A DNA stretch of 20,435 bases. Source: a virus. Positions 1 through 7,420 of this stretch are shown here, one piece after another (the first letter of the stretch is position 1; the number at the start of each line of letters is the position of its first letter). The position numbers and the translations under genes were made by a program. Location of the stretch: IMG/VR virus record IMGVR_UViG_3300033146_002345, positions 1-20,435 of that record. One strand, written 5' to 3'. The notes under the pieces were generated by a model. That model was not told the origin of the DNA. It did not search any database and saw only the letters and a list, made by a program, of their open reading frames with translations.

Positions 1-63
1 AGGGTTTTTTGAATCGAAATCTATATCTTCATCTTCATACAGATAAGGATTTATAACAAAAAA
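1..63 (-). CDS. -1 frame extension of the tail assembly chaperone (partial at window edge)
   Basis: The -1 frame after the slippery site encodes VINPYLYEDEDIDFDSKNP and runs off the left edge with no stop. The segment is acidic and probably helical, like the T-domain extension of other chaperone pairs, which contacts the tape measure protein. An ATG in this frame exists at 88-90, but no ribosome binding site precedes it, while nearly all other genes here have one. I therefore prefer expression by frameshifting. An independently started overlapping gene cannot be excluded because the rest of the frame is outside the window. Confidence 0.6.
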
Positions 64-824
64 TCGAGTATGTTTATACCTTCTTCCCATGTATTTTTAC
101 ATTTACTGCAAGTACATTTATAGCTAAAATCATACTTCGCAATTTTATCTATTTCTTTGAGTAAGATATTTCTATCTATTTTAACCATAGACTGAATATC
201 TTTTCTTGTTACTTTTTTCCCGCTTATATCTTTAACACAAGAAAATAATAGTTCTGTGCTGATATCATTGTACTTATCTTCTTTTAATAATTTTGTTATT
301 TTAGTTTGAAAATTCATATCAGTAGGAATTAGAGTTACACTTTTAACTCTTTTACCTTCTAATACAATTCCTCTTGCTAAAGTTACCTTTCGTGGATTTA
401 AAGTATCTCCATCCATAGTAATACCACTAATATCTATTTCACCTGTATAAGGTGCTTTGCATATATGTGTTTGCTCTCCTTCTGTAATCTCTGAGGGGCA
501 AAAAACATTTGTAAACTCGTAATTAGTACCGAGGGTTAGTTTTCTAATTGAAAAAATAATTTCGTCTACTACAGCTGAAGGTAGTGCTTTTAATTCTTCT
601 TCTGTAGGTAAATCTGTTGTTCCTGGTATTTCTACAATACATCTAGTTACAAGTTCTAAAAGCATTTTTGCTGGTGCGTTTTTAAACTTGTCTGTTGATA
701 ATACTTCTTCATCGAAGCCTGTTATCTCTCTAATTGTTACTTTATCGTACTTTACTTCATTAGCTATAATCTTTCCATCTTTAGATAAGGTAATAGTTTC
801 TTCTAAGCAATTTTCCATCTTCAT
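51..824 (-). CDS. Tail assembly chaperone / T4 gp26-like baseplate protein, zero-frame product
   Basis: This 257-residue protein follows the tail tube gene, where contractile-tailed phages keep the tail assembly chaperone that guides the tape measure protein before tube polymerisation. The C-terminus carries a cysteine cluster (C237, C239, C242, sequence CTCSKC) followed by an acidic and hydrophobic end (WEEGINILDFLL). Two further cysteines lie at about 109 and 122, so a metal site is possible. A Cys-rich end followed by Phe-Phe is what I recall of T4 gp26-like baseplate/chaperone proteins. The start ATG follows AGGAGA at good spacing. The gene ends on a slippery heptamer, so a longer -1 product is likely. 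The chaperone role rests mostly on position and the frameshift signal; a baseplate hub role is the alternative. Confidence 0.72.
   Translation of the reverse strand: MKMENCLEETITLSKDGKIIANEVKYDKVTIREITGFDEEVLSTDKFKNAPAKMLLELVTRCIVEIPGTTDLPTEEELKALPSAVVDEIIFSIRKLTLGTNYEFTNVFCPSEITEGEQTHICKAPYTGEIDISGITMDGDTLNPRKVTLARGIVLEGKRVKSVTLIPTDMNFQTKITKLLKEDKYNDISTELLFSCVKDISGKKVTRKDIQSMVKIDRNILLKEIDKIAKYDFSYKCTCSKCKNTWEEGINILDFLL
57..63 (-). other. Predicted -1 programmed ribosomal frameshift site (T TTT TTG)
   Basis: On the minus strand the last zero-frame codons are GAT TTT TTG TTA TAA, giving the X XXY YYZ heptamer T TTT TTG in the correct phase one codon before the stop. The same heptamer is the reported frameshift site of the phage P2 E/E' tail genes. 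After a -1 slip the reading frame continues with GTT ATA AAT CCT and stays open to base 1. Only 50 bases beyond the stop are visible, and I see no convincing stimulatory hairpin in them. Confidence 0.72.
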
Positions 825-852
825 AAATATCTCCTGTAAGTTTGTTTAAATT

Positions 853-878
853 AAGCACACCTTTTAAGGGGTGTGCTT
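853..878 (-). terminator. Hairpin between tail tube and chaperone genes (terminator or attenuator)
   Basis: A 9-bp perfect stem (AAGCACACC with GGTGTGCTT, 853-861 and 870-878) encloses an 8-base loop. It lies in the 65-base gap after the tail tube stop. On the transcribed strand it is followed by AATTTAAAC, a poor U-tract, so partial termination or 3'-end protection of the abundant tube and sheath message is more likely than full termination. The hairpin is symmetrical, so orientation is taken from the genes. Confidence 0.6.
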
Positions 879-889
879 TATTAAGTCGG

Positions 890-1369
890 TTAAGTTACTT
901 CTTCGTAATCCCAACCATCGTGCTGCATTTCTGCTGTCTCTACCCAAGGGGCAGAACTTTGTCCGTCTAATTCATCTGCTGCATATTTAGAAGGCCATGC
1001 ATTCTTAGCTCTAATCTGTTTGAATAATGAACCGTCTCTATTTAACACTTTTATGATTAAATCTTTACAATACATCATTGCACCTGCACCGTTGTTAAGA
1101 CTAAATACTAAGTCGTACCAATCTTTCAACTTCTCCTCGTCATCAAAACCTTTTTCTAGCGTTATTGCTGGCGATTTTGTAAAACCTGGAAGTTTAGTTT
1201 CAGCATTCATATCCCCTGTCTTCCAAGAGATTACTTCTGTTTCTAACTCTATTCCATCTACTTTCTTAAATGACCCTAACTCAATAATTCCTTCAGAACC
1301 ACCTTGAGGGGTATCATCAGAAAAAACTTGGAACCTATGTTTAACTCTTATATTTGAATTACAACCCAT
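890..1369 (-). CDS. Tail tube protein (T4 gp19-like)
   Basis: This 159-residue protein matches the size and pattern of the T4 gp19-like tail tube family. It starts with a short N-terminal arm (SNIRVKHRFQVF), then a core with VDGIELETEVISWKTGDM, and a conserved-looking region on the order of LEKGFDDEEKLKDWYDLV. The end contains NAWPSKYAADELDG, close to the family pattern of a Trp-Pro followed by an acidic loop. It polymerises into the inner tail tube through which DNA is ejected. It lies directly downstream of the sheath gene, the usual order in contractile phages. The start follows AAAGGAG. A hairpin follows the gene. Confidence 0.88.
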   Translation of the reverse strand: MGCNSNIRVKHRFQVFSDDTPQGGSEGIIELGSFKKVDGIELETEVISWKTGDMNAETKLPGFTKSPAITLEKGFDDEEKLKDWYDLVFSLNNGAGAMMYCKDLIIKVLNRDGSLFKQIRAKNAWPSKYAADELDGQSSAPWVETAEMQHDGWDYEEVT

Positions 1370-1389
1370 AATCTACTCCTTTCTGTTTA

Positions 1390-2925
1390 TTATCCTACTT
1401 TAGGTGTTACATCGAACCAAACAAATTCAGCTGTTCCTAAATTGTTAATACCTAAAAGGCATCTTACAATCCCTGCGTCTTTCTCTGCTTGACCATTAAT
1501 ATCGCTATCAACTTTTACTGAGTAAGCTTTGTCTGTTGTGTCTCCGTCTAGCCCGCCTTCTAAATATCTTGTGTTAAGAATTTGATTAACTACACTTTTA
1601 ATATCATGCCACAATTTTGGACCGTTAGGTCTATGTACTGCCCAAAGTGTTCTAGCTAATACTCTAGCTTCTAAATCTGAAGTATTCCTTCTTGCGTTAA
1701 TATACAAGTAATCTTGCTTCTCTGTAATTGCGAGAGTACGAGAACCCCAAGGGCATACTCCGATGTCTGGAATATCTTTTAAACAGTTGATACCTAGTGC
1801 ATTTAATCTTCCTATTGCTTTAGCACTAATTGAGCTTTCTAATCCTGTAACATACTTTAATACTGCATGAGTACCTGAGGGGCTAAACCAAACACCTTTA
1901 GTAACATCGCTATCTGTTCTTGAGTAAACTCCTGCTATTGCACCTAAGGGTGAAATAACTGACCCGTCTTCTTGATTAACAACATACTTGTAGTATAAAG
2001 CACCTTTAGAGTTATCCCCTGAAGTTCCTACTCCTCCGAGTGAAGTTGTTCTAAAAGAAGTTATATCTGCTTCATCAATTCCTTCATCTCCAGTACATAT
2101 AATAAAGTTTACTGCACCTTCTGGCGTTTTAGTCCAGTCTAGTAATGCATTTACTACTACTGCATTTGAACTCATATCTGGCGAAAAAGTTACAAGTGGG
2201 CTAGGAATGTTATCGAATGCATGAAAACCTGTAAGAGCTTCTGTATCACCTGTGTAATCTGCGGCAACAATTCCTACTACCCCATCTTCACCTGAAGACA
2301 TAGTAACATCTGCTTGAGTTTGGTCTAAATTATCTACACCTAAACCTGCACTTAGCTTAATAAATAATGACTTATTGTTAATTACTGTCATTAAGTTATA
2401 AGAATCGCCTACAATTTCATTCAAGTTATTAAAAGTTGGCTCTAAAGGAATACCTGCTGAATCTGTAACTGTTAAGTTAAAGGAAGCTGGGTCTGCATTA
2501 GAAGCAGCCGATATAACAACTTTTATTGTGTTTCCGAAAGCACCTACACATCGTGCAGTTACTTTATACTTTTCTACTGGACTAGCATTATCATCCATTA
2601 GGCTACCTGTAGCTTTTACACCTGTTCCGGTTGTATTATCTGTAATTGTAGCGTAGTGTGTAATACGCTTAAACCACAAGTTCTTTCCACCGTTTTGAAA
2701 AAACTTTCTTACTTGAGTGTAAGAAGTATACCCTGTGGAAGCTTTAAACTCTTTTACCCATGCACTCAAAGAGGTACATAGTACTGGAACATCTTCTACT
2801 CCCCAGTCTGTTATCCCAAACATTGCTCCTACACCTGTGGCTACTACAGCCTTAGGTTCTGCGGGACTTGGTGTTTCGGTTAAATATACATTAGGCTCTA
2901 AACCTATAACATCTAAATTACTCAT
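1390..2925 (-). CDS. Contractile tail sheath protein
   Basis: This 511-residue protein has the typical length and ends of a phage tail sheath subunit, which stacks around the tail tube and contracts at infection. The N-terminus has the family pattern PNVYLTETPSP followed by the FGITDWG region. The C-terminal third has the hallmarks of the family: a PWGSRTL stretch, YLYINARRNTSDLEARVLA, LWAVHRPNGPKLWHDI, and a glycine-rich segment before a final beta strand (EFVWFDV). It establishes that the phage is a myovirus type or a related contractile particle. The ATG is preceded by AGGAGGAAT. The gene sits between the tail terminator and the tube. Confidence 0.95.
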   Translation of the reverse strand: MSNLDVIGLEPNVYLTETPSPAEPKAVVATGVGAMFGITDWGVEDVPVLCTSLSAWVKEFKASTGYTSYTQVRKFFQNGGKNLWFKRITHYATITDNTTGTGVKATGSLMDDNASPVEKYKVTARCVGAFGNTIKVVISAASNADPASFNLTVTDSAGIPLEPTFNNLNEIVGDSYNLMTVINNKSLFIKLSAGLGVDNLDQTQADVTMSSGEDGVVGIVAADYTGDTEALTGFHAFDNIPSPLVTFSPDMSSNAVVVNALLDWTKTPEGAVNFIICTGDEGIDEADITSFRTTSLGGVGTSGDNSKGALYYKYVVNQEDGSVISPLGAIAGVYSRTDSDVTKGVWFSPSGTHAVLKYVTGLESSISAKAIGRLNALGINCLKDIPDIGVCPWGSRTLAITEKQDYLYINARRNTSDLEARVLARTLWAVHRPNGPKLWHDIKSVVNQILNTRYLEGGLDGDTTDKAYSVKVDSDINGQAEKDAGIVRCLLGINNLGTAEFVWFDVTPKVG

Positions 2926-2946
2926 TTATAATTCCTCCTGAAGTCT

Positions 2947-3495
2947 TTAATCTATTACTACTCCGTTATATGGTCTTAACTCTGTCTCTACATATTGGTT
3001 TTCAAAACATAAATGTGCTGTCACCTGATAATCACTTCTATACACCATATAATCTTCCATTCTTTCGTCTAAATTTAAAGGAGAAATAGAACTACAGTCT
3101 ACTTTCTCCGTATTACCCTTTATTGGCAGCAAAAACTTTGGTGGAAACATTTGCAACATTGCCAACTCTATTTCTGCTTGATGCCTTTTATAATACACAT
3201 AATATCCTATTCTATACCTCCAAAAAACATCTATTAGCTTAGTTGTAGTTATGTCTACATTATTTAAGTTATCTGCATAACTAAGTCTATCTTCTTTTGT
3301 AAATCTTGTATCTCTTTTCATAGAGAAACCGCTTTCTATATTTATTAACGGAAAACGTTGATTTATTTCTAATCTATCGGGATAACTAAATTGTACTGGT
3401 AGTACAATATCTTGGTTATCTTGATTAACTGTTAACTGAAAGCTTTCTATATACTCTTTCATAGCTGCATCTATATCTGCTATAATATAACTCAT
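2947..3495 (-). CDS. Putative tail terminator / tail completion protein
   Basis: This is a 182-residue protein just before the sheath gene, where many contractile phages encode the terminator ring that caps the tube and sheath. It has an N-terminal helix (DIDAAMKEYIESF), then strand-rich sequence with PLINIESGF and a long central part rich in Tyr and Arg (VFWRYRIGYYVYYK). The assignment is from position and overall alpha-beta character, not a clear signature motif. The start ATG overlaps the previous stop (TAATG), so translation is coupled to the neck gene. A neck or baseplate-adjacent role is possible. Confidence 0.5.
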   Translation of the reverse strand: MSYIIADIDAAMKEYIESFQLTVNQDNQDIVLPVQFSYPDRLEINQRFPLINIESGFSMKRDTRFTKEDRLSYADNLNNVDITTTKLIDVFWRYRIGYYVYYKRHQAEIELAMLQMFPPKFLLPIKGNTEKVDCSSISPLNLDERMEDYMVYRSDYQVTAHLCFENQYVETELRPYNGVVID

Positions 3496-3989
3496 TAGCT
3501 ATACCAACTACCTTTAATTTTTTTAGCTACTTGCTCTAACCTACCTATAAGTACTGGTTCCATCTCATCTAAAGTTGGAGTAAACAATGGTCTAGCTGGA
3601 ATCTTTATAGAACCGTATTCTAATAAAGCTGCTAAGTCACCCATTGACTTTCCGGAAGGTGTATGTTTAACATCTGTAAATGCTCCTGCTTTAATGCTAA
3701 TTCCATCTTTTTCTTCTATAAGTCTATTCTCTAAATGGTCTATAAAAAACTCTGACTCTATCCATTTATCTCTTTCATGCTGTGTCTTTTTAGCTACTGT
3801 CCTTGGACTTAAGGGAGCCATTTTTAAATCTTGCTTCCTAATATGAGTAGCAACTCTAGTTATAAATACTTCCCCCATGTCCCTAAAAGCACCGTTAAAT
3901 GTTTCTTCTATCTTTTCACTAAATGCGGTGATTGCTAACGCAACGGATAAAGCGTTGCTTTCTATTACTATCTCGAGTTCTCTAGCCAT
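3495..3989 (-). CDS. HK97 gp10-like neck / head-tail connector protein
   Basis: About 164 residues from ATG at 3987-3989, preceded by GGTGAG at eight bases. A GTG at 3998 would add three residues but places the same ribosome binding site against the start codon, so I prefer the ATG. The protein shows the family pattern of HK97 gp10-like neck proteins: an amphipathic N-terminal helix, MAPLSPRTVAKKT, a Trp-containing segment leading to a FIDHLENRL helix, then a strand with IKAGAF, DLAALLEYGSIKIPARPLF, and a terminal helix. The EYGS...IPARPLF motif is diagnostic in my experience. It joins the head connector to the tail. It overlaps the preceding gene. Confidence 0.72.
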   Translation of the reverse strand: MARELEIVIESNALSVALAITAFSEKIEETFNGAFRDMGEVFITRVATHIRKQDLKMAPLSPRTVAKKTQHERDKWIESEFFIDHLENRLIEEKDGISIKAGAFTDVKHTPSGKSMGDLAALLEYGSIKIPARPLFTPTLDEMEPVLIGRLEQVAKKIKGSWYS

Positions 3990-4404
3990 TTTGTACACTC
4001 ACCATTGCCTCTGCTGCGTAGATAATGTATAAAAATGGATTACCTCCGAAGTGTAAAGGTCTTATCTTTTTTATCTCATAGTGTAAACCGTTAAAGATAA
4101 AAGTATCTGACTCTTTTGGTTCGATACCTCTTCTTACAAACTCTTCTTTCATAACATACAGTCTACCTATATTCTTTTTGTCGTACCCTTCCATTTCTAA
4201 ATCCGCTTTAGGAAAATATATCGCAAAATAACCCATTAACTCTATATTAAGATATTCTTTAGTAGTATCTTCTTCATATAAAGTATCATAAGTAGAAGCT
4301 ACTCTAGTTCTCCAAGTAACATTTGTTAATTCTCCCTCTGCACCAAAAGTTTCTAACAAGTCGTGAGCATCGTCACTATAATCTAATACATCTTGTCTAT
4401 CCAT
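3982..4404 (-). CDS. Putative head-tail stopper protein
   Basis: This 140-residue protein lies between the adaptor and the gp10-like neck protein, the slot of the SPP1 gp16-like stopper that closes the DNA channel after packaging. The central part reads as beta-rich (LNIELMGYFAIYFPKADLEM), followed by DTFIFNGLHYEIKKIRPLHFG, split here as a strand-turn-strand typical of small beta-barrel stoppers (DTFIFNGLHYEIKKI). Near the N-terminus it is acidic and probably helical. The start overlaps the preceding stop by one base (TAATG). The function is inferred from gene order and fold impression. Confidence 0.5.
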   Translation of the reverse strand: MDRQDVLDYSDDAHDLLETFGAEGELTNVTWRTRVASTYDTLYEEDTTKEYLNIELMGYFAIYFPKADLEMEGYDKKNIGRLYVMKEEFVRRGIEPKESDTFIFNGLHYEIKKIRPLHFGGNPFLYIIYAAEAMVSVQNG

Positions 4405-5081
4405 TAGAATCTAACCCTTGGTCTATGAAAATACGACTGTCTAGTCATACTTACAATTTCAAAACTGTCTTCTAAGTCTGCATCAAAATCCTCAGTTAGT
4501 CTTCTGTAGTAAGACTCTAAGGATTGTGCTAGTCGTATATAATGTCCTACTCTTTGTCCTTTGTCGAAATGCATATCTTCGGGCAAAGTTATAGAGTAGT
4601 ATTTAGAATTATCGTAAGCTAAATCATAACAACAAGAGATACGAACAAGGAGGATTATCACACTTACATCAGCTTCTGATATATAGGAATGACCTCCGGG
4701 TCCTTTGTATCTTCTTATTCCCTCTCTTATCTTAAGAATATACTCTTCATCTGTAAAAGCTGGATTATCTCTATCTGTATCTCCTAACGCGACTGAAGAT
4801 TGATAAATTATATTATCTATATACTCACCTAAAACTGGCTCAGATAATTCTGAAACATCTCCGGCGGTGTTTAAATAAGATAATTTAAACCAATTTGTTA
4901 TGTCAGCTTCTTCTGTAATCTCTATAAAAGGTTCTGCTGGTATAAAGTCTACATTTTCAATTAGAGTAAAGATACCTCCTTTACTAACAGACTCGTACAC
5001 ATTAAAAGAAACGATGTCCAATATTTCATTTTCACCTAATTCTTCTTGTAATGAATCTATATCCAAGTATATTCTTAACAT
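4404..5081 (-). CDS. Putative head-tail adaptor with an N-terminal FN3-like domain
   Basis: This 225-residue protein appears to have two parts. Residues 1-90 resemble a fibronectin type III-like beta sandwich: FNVYESVSKGGIFTLIENV, then WFKLSYLNTAGDVSELSEP, the tyrosine-and-turn pattern of such domains. Residues from about 110 to 225 are helical (EEYILKIREGIRRYKG, and ISEADVSVIILLVRISCCYD), as expected for a connector adaptor docking under the portal. It follows the capsid genes and precedes the stopper. The start is supported by AAGGAT. The adaptor call rests on position and helix content; the FN3-like call is by eye. Confidence 0.52.
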   Translation of the reverse strand: MLRIYLDIDSLQEELGENEILDIVSFNVYESVSKGGIFTLIENVDFIPAEPFIEITEEADITNWFKLSYLNTAGDVSELSEPVLGEYIDNIIYQSSVALGDTDRDNPAFTDEEYILKIREGIRRYKGPGGHSYISEADVSVIILLVRISCCYDLAYDNSKYYSITLPEDMHFDKGQRVGHYIRLAQSLESYYRRLTEDFDADLEDSFEIVSMTRQSYFHRPRVRF

Positions 5082-5094
5082 ATTCTATCCTTAG

Positions 5095-5334
5095 CTAAAG
5101 TTTCTTAGCACAGTTTCTGTCTAATAATATCTTAGCTATGTTTTTACTCACAGTAATCTTTTGTCCTAGCTTATACTTAAAGTAATTCCCTTTAGCATAA
5201 AATTTTACTGTCTCGGTAACTTCCATCTTAACACTATCTACAGAAACTGTTTTTGCTTCTGCTACTTTTGGAGTTTCACCTTTTGGGGTTTCACCTTTAC
5301 CTACTGCTACATCTTCTTGTGATTCTTTATTCAT
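5095..5334 (-). CDS. Small capsid-adjacent protein of unknown role
   Basis: This 79-residue protein is encoded just after the major capsid gene. The first 35 residues are low complexity and include a direct repeat of KGETPK. The C-terminal half (FYAKGNYFKYKLGQKITVSK, then AKILLDRNCAKKL) resembles a compact module often found next to capsid genes, with a strand, a KxGQxI turn and a helix ending near a cysteine. It could be a head decoration or assembly accessory protein. AGAAGGAG precedes the ATG. I do not recognise a firm function. Confidence 0.55.
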   Translation of the reverse strand: MNKESQEDVAVGKGETPKGETPKVAEAKTVSVDSVKMEVTETVKFYAKGNYFKYKLGQKITVSKNIAKILLDRNCAKKL

Positions 5335-5346
5335 TTAAAACTCCTT

Positions 5347-6315
5347 CTAAATATCTGCATCTGATGTATACACATCAATGATATAGTCGTTAAGAATATC
5401 TCCGCCACCAATTGTATACCAAGCAATAGATTGCTTTCTGTTAAAATCTTCGGGTACGCCTGGAATTAGTTCGATAGGTACTGAAGCACCATAACCAACT
5501 GCATCTGCACCTATTAGTACCCCACGAGAAACATCTACACCTGCTGCACCAGCAGCTTCCATAACAATTCCACCTGCTCCGTTTGCACCCATTGCAATAG
5601 TAGCGTTAGTTTTGTTAGGCATTTGTGTAGTATCTAAGAATACTACATCGTTAAGTCGTCCTGCTTCACCGTTTAACATTTGAGTAGTGTCTACATACTT
5701 TCTTGCATCTAACCAACCAGCGGAATTTCTAATCTGTCTGATTTGTCTTGGTGTACCTATAAATGCATAGTACTGGTCTCCACCTCTACTAAGTTTAGGT
5801 ATCAATAGATTTTTTGCAACTTCTACTAGTGCGTCAACAACAGTATCGTCGAAACCTCCTGCTGTAGCGTTTAATGCACCTGCATCTGAACCGTCAGCTG
5901 CAGCGTAATACTTGTTACTTGTACTCAAGAAAATATCTCTTAGGTACTCATCCATAACGATAGCGTAATCTCGTCCTAGAAGTTTTTTAGCATCTTCTAA
6001 CAAGCTTCTAATAGAAGCAACAGAAGCTCTTCGTGAGAAAGCAGCTGCGTTACCGAATTCACCGAGAGTAATAAACTTCTCTGATGTAGTCATTGCTTTT
6101 TTGTCTATAGGGGTATCTTCATTTGCTAAAACTCCACCCTTTCCGAGATTTTCCATTACAGTAAATTTAATTCTTTCACCTGGGGACATACCGAATTCTA
6201 GTTTGTAGTCTACAAACTGTTTAAAATACATTTTTGGTTCTGCTTCAATAAGAAGCTTCTTTGAGTACAAATCCAGTAAGTTTCCTGGAATGTTAGCTAT
6301 TTTTGTTAATGCCAT
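5347..6315 (-). CDS. Major capsid protein, N4-gp56-like HK97 fold
   Basis: This 322-residue protein has the features of the N4-gp56 type of major capsid protein. The N-terminus is helical (LLDLYSKKLLIEAEPKMYF), followed by an early strand GERIKFTVMENLGKGGVL and LANEDTPIDKKAM, which corresponds to the family position of a tolerant loop before a strand repeat. Further on are EFGNAAAFSRRASVASI, AKKLLGRDYAIVMDEYL, and a fold core with YYAFIGTPRQIRQIRNSAGW. The C-terminus ends with a strand-rich domain. It forms the icosahedral head shell. It lies directly after a coiled-coil scaffold gene, and AGGAGAATT precedes its ATG. Confidence 0.85.
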   Translation of the reverse strand: MALTKIANIPGNLLDLYSKKLLIEAEPKMYFKQFVDYKLEFGMSPGERIKFTVMENLGKGGVLANEDTPIDKKAMTTSEKFITLGEFGNAAAFSRRASVASIRSLLEDAKKLLGRDYAIVMDEYLRDIFLSTSNKYYAAADGSDAGALNATAGGFDDTVVDALVEVAKNLLIPKLSRGGDQYYAFIGTPRQIRQIRNSAGWLDARKYVDTTQMLNGEAGRLNDVVFLDTTQMPNKTNATIAMGANGAGGIVMEAAGAAGVDVSRGVLIGADAVGYGASVPIELIPGVPEDFNRKQSIAWYTIGGGDILNDYIIDVYTSDADI

Positions 6316-6333
6316 GTTAATTCTCCTGTAATA

Positions 6334-7050
6334 TTATAGTTTAGCGAGGAATTCTTTAGAATATTCTTCAAAAGCTTTGGAATCCATCTCCATTAACTTT
6401 TGATAAGTGGGTTCTAAATTATCACTCTCGCCTTCTTTCTTATATTTACCCTTGCCTGTATCTGGCAATTTACCTCCAGCTAAAAATTCTGCTTCTTCGC
6501 TTTTCTTTACTGAGGAAACTATTAACTCGTATCTCTCAGCTGCTACCTTTACTGCTGCGTCAATTTCTTCTTTGGTACTTCCTGATACTAACTCGGGAAT
6601 TATTTTACCTTTTAAAGCGTTTATTTGTTGCTGTTTGTATAAATTCAAATCCCTAGAATCTAATTCTAGTTGATACTTCTTATCTTGTAGTTCTAAAATC
6701 TTTCTAAACTTTTCTGAATCCTCATTTTGTTTAGCCTCTAATTCTTTAATTCTTTCTTTAGCATCTAATTCTTCCTTTCTTTTTTCTTCCTCTTTATCTG
6801 CTTCTTCTTTCTTTATTGCTCTTGCTAAGGCTAACTCTGCTTCTAGTTTAGAAGCTTTTTCCTTTTCTTTTTCTATTGTTTCATATAGTTTTGTTTTTTC
6901 TAAGGCAACTGCTTCCTTCAATTTCTCTGCATACTCTCTTTCTAAATCTTCCTTCTTTTTAAAACTTTCGTCTTTTTCTGCTGTATTCTCTGCTGCGTCT
7001 TTTTCGGCTTTAATTCTTGCTTCTTCGGCTAATTTTGCTTCTTCTGACAT
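6334..7050 (-). CDS. Putative scaffolding protein (coiled coil)
   Basis: This 238-residue protein is almost entirely helical and charged. Residues 1-155 are a continuous Lys/Glu-rich coiled coil (KEKEKASKLEAELALARAI and similar), with no proline. The last 80 residues contain a glycine-rich turn (LAGGKLPDTGKGKY) and a basic-to-acidic tail, the part that contacts coat protein in other scaffolds. Its place just before the major capsid gene and its coiled-coil content are what one expects of an internal scaffold that is lost before DNA packaging. AAGGAGAT precedes the ATG. No protease motif is apparent. Confidence 0.75.
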   Translation of the reverse strand: MSEEAKLAEEARIKAEKDAAENTAEKDESFKKKEDLEREYAEKLKEAVALEKTKLYETIEKEKEKASKLEAELALARAIKKEEADKEEEKRKEELDAKERIKELEAKQNEDSEKFRKILELQDKKYQLELDSRDLNLYKQQQINALKGKIIPELVSGSTKEEIDAAVKVAAERYELIVSSVKKSEEAEFLAGGKLPDTGKGKYKKEGESDNLEPTYQKLMEMDSKAFEEYSKEFLAKL

Positions 7051-7062
7051 AATTAAATCTCC

Positions 7063-7350
7063 TTAAGGTTTTAGTTCTAATATTAGAGCTAGTATACTTT
7101 GATACTCTATTTTATAGAACTCTTCTAGTTTAATGACTTTTTCTACTTTTTTATACATCTTGGCGTGAAGTTGTAACTCTACCTCTGGTTCTTCTTCTGA
7201 GAAAGTTAATAATTCTTTTATATAAGAATCAATCCTATTCTCTACTAGTCTAATTCTTGTCTTAATCCTAGTTAACTCTTTTTTTAATATTCTTTTCTGC
7301 CCTTCTTTTGTTCTATTCTCTACTAATCTGTCTACTAGGATACTTCTCAT
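7063..7350 (-). CDS. Small coiled-coil protein before the scaffold gene
   Basis: This 95-residue protein is helical and charged: residues 1-50 are strongly basic (RILKKELTRIKTRIRLVENR) and residues 50-95 are acidic and hydrophobic (KVIKLEEFYKIEYQSILAL). It is probably a short helical hairpin or coiled coil. It lies between the Mu F-like gene and the scaffold and ends 12 bases before the scaffold start, so a head assembly role is plausible. The ATG is preceded by AAAGGAC. A promoter candidate lies immediately upstream. I do not recognise a family. Confidence 0.6.
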   Translation of the reverse strand: MRSILVDRLVENRTKEGQKRILKKELTRIKTRIRLVENRIDSYIKELLTFSEEEPEVELQLHAKMYKKVEKVIKLEEFYKIEYQSILALILELKP

Positions 7351-7366
7351 AAAATCAGTCCTTTAA

Positions 7367-7395
7367 ATTATAATTATTTGAAAATATATATTCAA
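7367..7395 (-). promoter_or_regulatory. Promoter candidate before the scaffold/capsid genes
   Basis: In the AT-rich 70-base gap before the scaffold group, TTGAAT (7390-7395) and a perfect TATAAT (7367-7372) are separated by 17 bases on the minus strand. This could boost capsid and scaffold expression. The predicted start point would lie about 10 bases from the ATG, close to the ribosome binding site, and AT-rich DNA gives such matches by chance, so confidence is limited. Confidence 0.35.
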
Positions 7396-7420
7396 CATAA
7401 ATCTATTTAATACTTAAATA

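Noticed and set aside
1-90. Independent gene starting at ATG 88-90 in the -1 frame
   Set aside because: No ribosome binding site precedes it, and the slippery heptamer with the stop codon right after explains the open frame better. It cannot be fully excluded at the window edge.
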